DNA from: Deltaproteobacteria bacterium | Lineage (GTDB): Bacteria > Myxococcota_A > UBA796 > UBA2385 | Reading direction: 5' to 3' | Assembly: GCA_016845285.1 (NCBI GenBank) | Contig: JAERSX010000797.1 | Span: forward strand, 1-9,876 | Length of the DNA stretch: 9,876 bases | Shown here: piece by piece, positions 6,639 to 9,876 of the stretch | Layout: each line of letters starts with the position of its first letter | Position numbering within the stretch: position 1 is the first letter of the stretch | Notes under the pieces: generated by a model | Database searches by the model: none | What the model was told of the DNA's origin: nothing | What the model saw: the letters and a program-made list of their open reading frames with translations, nothing else | Made by a program: the position numbers and the translations under genes

Positions 6639-7124
6639 TCAGGTGCCTCCGCCGTCCTCGCCGCCACCGTCTTCGGGGCAGACCCCGTACTCGATGCCTT
6701 CGCAGTTGGCGGTGACCCAGTCGCTGGGGATGCAGGTGTTCGGGAACCACATGCAGCGCTCGGGATCGGCGGGGCCGGCCGCCAGGGTCTCGGCGTCGCC
6801 GCAGCCCGTCTCCGCGCTCATGCACCCAACCACGGTGCCTTCGCTGCTCGGGTCTACGCAGAACGAGTCGCCCAGGGGGATGAGGTTGCGGCCGACCATG
6901 GGCGCGCAGGTGGGCTCGCCCACACACTCCGAGGGGCCCAGCTCGGCGCAGGCGTCGGTGCCGCCGGAGTCGCTGCCGCTACCGGCGGTATCGTCGGTGC
7001 CGGTCCCACTGCCGGGCCCGCCACTTCCGCCGCCGTCTTCGTCCTCGTCGGGCTCATAGGTCTCGACCTTGCAGGCGCCAGCTAGGACCAGCGTGGCACC
7101 CAGCATCCAGAACATCGTGCGCAT
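6639..7124 (-). CDS. Cysteine-rich lipoprotein of unknown function
   Basis: A 161-residue protein from ATG 7124, with GGAG five bases upstream (7130-7133). An in-frame ATG at 7208 would add 28 residues ahead of the signal peptide and is less likely. The signal (RTMFWMLGATLVLAGAC) ends at a lipobox with Ala rather than Leu at -3 and lipidated Cys18. A short acidic run (EPDEDED) and a Gly/Ser/Thr/Asp linker (about 31-57) follow. The folded part (58-149) holds ten cysteines (59, 67, 73, 89, 101, 108, 124, 131, 141, 149), an even number suited to five disulfides in an oxidising envelope. It ends in another Gly/Glu/Asp tail. This layout is common among surface lipoproteins of Myxococcota-like bacteria. 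No catalytic motif is recognised. It sits first in a tight run with the two hydrolases, so joint expression is likely. Confidence 0.88.
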   Translation of the reverse strand: MRTMFWMLGATLVLAGACKVETYEPDEDEDGGGSGGPGSGTGTDDTAGSGSDSGGTDACAELGPSECVGEPTCAPMVGRNLIPLGDSFCVDPSSEGTVVGCMSAETGCGDAETLAAGPADPERCMWFPNTCIPSDWVTANCEGIEYGVCPEDGGGEDGGGT

Positions 7125-7210
7125 CGAAGCTCCATGGAGCCGCTGAGGCCCCGTGCCAGGACGGAACGGTACCCGAAGAGAGCACGGGTTGCAGGACCAT
7201 GGAGTCACAT
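7125..7210. other. Short intergenic gap with a palindrome and a weak inverted repeat
   Basis: GCTCCATGGAGC (7129-7140) is a perfect 12-bp palindrome that contains the GGAG of the lipoprotein gene, and could fold as a 4-bp stem over the ribosome binding site. CCCGTGC (7150-7156) and GCACGGG (7182-7188) form seven-base inverted arms 25 bases apart, with no T-run, so a factor-independent terminator is not supported. I find no convincing promoter here, so whether the lipoprotein group is read through from the spoVR operon is open. Confidence 0.3.
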
Positions 7211-7729
7211 TCAGTACAGGTCGTGCTCGTCATCGGGTTCTGAGAGGGCGCGTTCGAGTTGATCGAGGGCACGTCCCAGCTGGTCTCTGGTCCAGGTGAA
7301 CGGCGTGGGCGTGCGTACACCATCTGGCGAGACCTGGTGGCCGCGGAGGATGGCGGACTCTTCGTCGATGTCGACCTGGTAGAAGCCGCTGTCACCCGCG
7401 CGGGCATCGCCTACATCACGGGGCTGGCTACGCAGCACGGCGCCACCGAGGGTGCGATCGACCTCCACGGGGACCAGGTGATCGCCGCCGGGACGAAGGT
7501 GCTGGGCGATCCGGCCCGCTCGCTGGCCCACGTCGGCCTTCCGCCCTCGGACCCGAATGTGGTCGATGACCGTGCCCAGGCGGTCACAGTCCACCACCTC
7601 GACCTCGGCCTCGAGCTCGCCGGCCTCGACCTGGATGTGGCCAGGCTGGCGCAGGCACTCGCCGATCGCGCCCCGCAGACCGCGCAAGTGGTGAGGTAGA
7701 GGCTCGGTTTCGGGAGGATCCTGGGCCAT
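7211..7729 (-). CDS. Unrecognised 172-residue protein coupled to spoVR
   Basis: Starts at ATG 7729, two bases after the spoVR stop (TGA-GC-ATG), with AAGG seven bases upstream inside the end of spoVR, so coupled translation is likely. It has no signal peptide or membrane segment and is predicted cytoplasmic. The first two thirds alternate charged and aliphatic residues in a beta-rich way (HIQVEAGELEAEVEVVDCDRL). The segment GFYQVDIDEESAILRGHQV is followed by a probable amphipathic helix (about 147-164, TRDQLGRALDQLERALSE) and an acidic tail (EPDDEHDLY). I do not recognise the family. An overlapping plus-strand frame (7259-7699) is judged a shadow because this frame joins the operon with a proper start. 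Its position suggests a role with the DUF444/SpoVR proteins, by inference only. Confidence 0.75.
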   Translation of the reverse strand: MAQDPPETEPLPHHLRGLRGAIGECLRQPGHIQVEAGELEAEVEVVDCDRLGTVIDHIRVRGRKADVGQRAGRIAQHLRPGGDHLVPVEVDRTLGGAVLRSQPRDVGDARAGDSGFYQVDIDEESAILRGHQVSPDGVRTPTPFTWTRDQLGRALDQLERALSEPDDEHDLY

Positions 7730-7731
7730 GC

Positions 7732-9279
<1,548 letters not shown>

Positions 9280-9876
9280 TTAGGCCCCCTTGCCTAGAAA
9301 CTCCTTTATGGAGTCCATGATGCCGTCGCGGTTGGGGATGCGGCTGGTGACCACCCGCTCGTCGTCACCGAAGGCACCCTTGAGGTCCTGGAAGAACTGC
9401 CCGGAGCCGTACTCCGAGTCCACCTGCCCGTACGAGAACTGGTTGACCTTGGGCAGCATCTCGTCCGCCACCAGCTTGAGGCACTTCTTGGTGTCGGTGC
9501 TGCTCCAGTTGTCCCCGTCGGAGAAGTGGAATGGGTAGATGTTCCACTCGTCGCTCGGGTAGTCCTCCTCGAGGATCTTCATGGCCAGCTTGTAGGCGCT
9601 GCTGATGAGGGTGCCGCCGGACTCCCGGGTGCGGAAGAAGACGTCCCGGGGGACTTCCCGAGCCACCGCATCGTGGATGATGAAGCGTGTCTCGACGTTC
9701 TCGTAGTTGTGGCGCAGCCAGGTATCGATCCAGAAGGCCTCGAGGCGCACGACCTCCTTCTGCTCCCGTCCCATCGAGCCCGACACGTCCATCATGTAGA
9801 TGAGGACCGCCGCCGACTGGGGCTCGGGCTTGGTGCGCCAGGACCGGTAGCGCTTGTCTTCCTTGACCGGGATGAT
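9280..9876 (-). CDS. yeaH: DUF444 (YeaH/YhbH) family protein, C-terminal part
   Basis: The last 198 residues of a protein cut by the right edge; the frame stays open to base 9876. The family is about 400 residues long, so about half is missing. A von Willebrand A-like MIDAS motif is visible (YMMDVSGSMG, the DxSxS Asp at visible residue 30), followed by FFRTRESGGTLISSAYKLA and YPFHFSDGDNW, all typical of DUF444. An internal ATG at 9795 lies within this motif's strand and is not the true start. These proteins are usually encoded beside the PrkA (YeaG) kinase and often SpoVR, and are thought to act with them; in enterobacteria yeaG-yeaH is linked to the nitrogen-starvation response. The stop touches the start of spoVR with no gap. 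Cytoplasmic. Confidence 0.95.
   Translation of the reverse strand: MIPVKEDKRYRSWRTKPEPQSAAVLIYMMDVSGSMGREQKEVVRLEAFWIDTWLRHNYENVETRFIIHDAVAREVPRDVFFRTRESGGTLISSAYKLAMKILEEDYPSDEWNIYPFHFSDGDNWSSTDTKKCLKLVADEMLPKVNQFSYGQVDSEYGSGQFFQDLKGAFGDDERVVTSRIPNRDGIMDSIKEFLGKGA

Noticed and set aside
7150..7188. Inverted arms CCCGTGC/GCACGGG as a terminator for the spoVR operon
   Set aside because: The loop is 25 bases and there is no T-run, so chance pairing in GC-rich DNA is as likely.
7259..7699. A 146-codon plus-strand frame opposite the gene after spoVR
   Set aside because: It stands alone on the wrong strand, while the minus-strand frame is spaced two bases from spoVR with a usable ribosome binding site. 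Some doubt remains because neither product is recognised.

Overview
This 9.9 kb window is GC-rich and densely coded. It looks like the chromosome of a deltaproteobacterial-type organism (Myxococcota or a relative). That placement is inferred from the GC-rich codon use, the GTG starts, the lipoproteins with Gly/Ser/Asp- or Glu/Asp-rich linkers behind the lipobox, and the gene families present. No rRNA, tRNA, CRISPR array, insertion sequence, integrase or phage gene is visible.

Left part (1-3041). The start of a lipoprotein alpha/beta-hydrolase runs off the left edge on the minus strand. Divergent from it is a small two-helix membrane protein of unknown function, followed by a complete YgiQ-family radical SAM protein on the plus strand. 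YgiQ converges on a minus-strand gene, with 54 bp between the two stop codons.

Middle (3096-7124, all minus strand). In transcription order: a cysteine-rich lipoprotein, a degenerate alpha/beta-hydrolase whose nucleophile Ser is replaced by Gly, an intact exported alpha/beta-hydrolase coupled to it by a 4-base overlap, then a subtilisin-like (S8) lipoprotein protease with an I9-like prodomain, an acidic repeat linker and a C-terminal FnIII-like domain. The protease is preceded by an AT-richer patch with a candidate promoter and several short dyads, so it is probably its own transcription unit. All four products carry export signals.

Right part (7211-9876, minus strand). A DUF444 protein (YeaH/YhbH family, cut by the right edge), a SpoVR/YcgB family protein and an unrecognised 172-residue protein are packed with 0 and 2 bp between them. 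DUF444 and SpoVR proteins are commonly encoded next to the PrkA kinase; a prkA gene would be expected just beyond the right edge, but it is not in the window.

I see no clear new defence or mobile system. The most interesting items are the catalytically dead and live tandem hydrolase pair behind a disulfide-type lipoprotein, the uncharacterised third member of the DUF444-SpoVR operon, and the dyad-rich promoter region of the protease.
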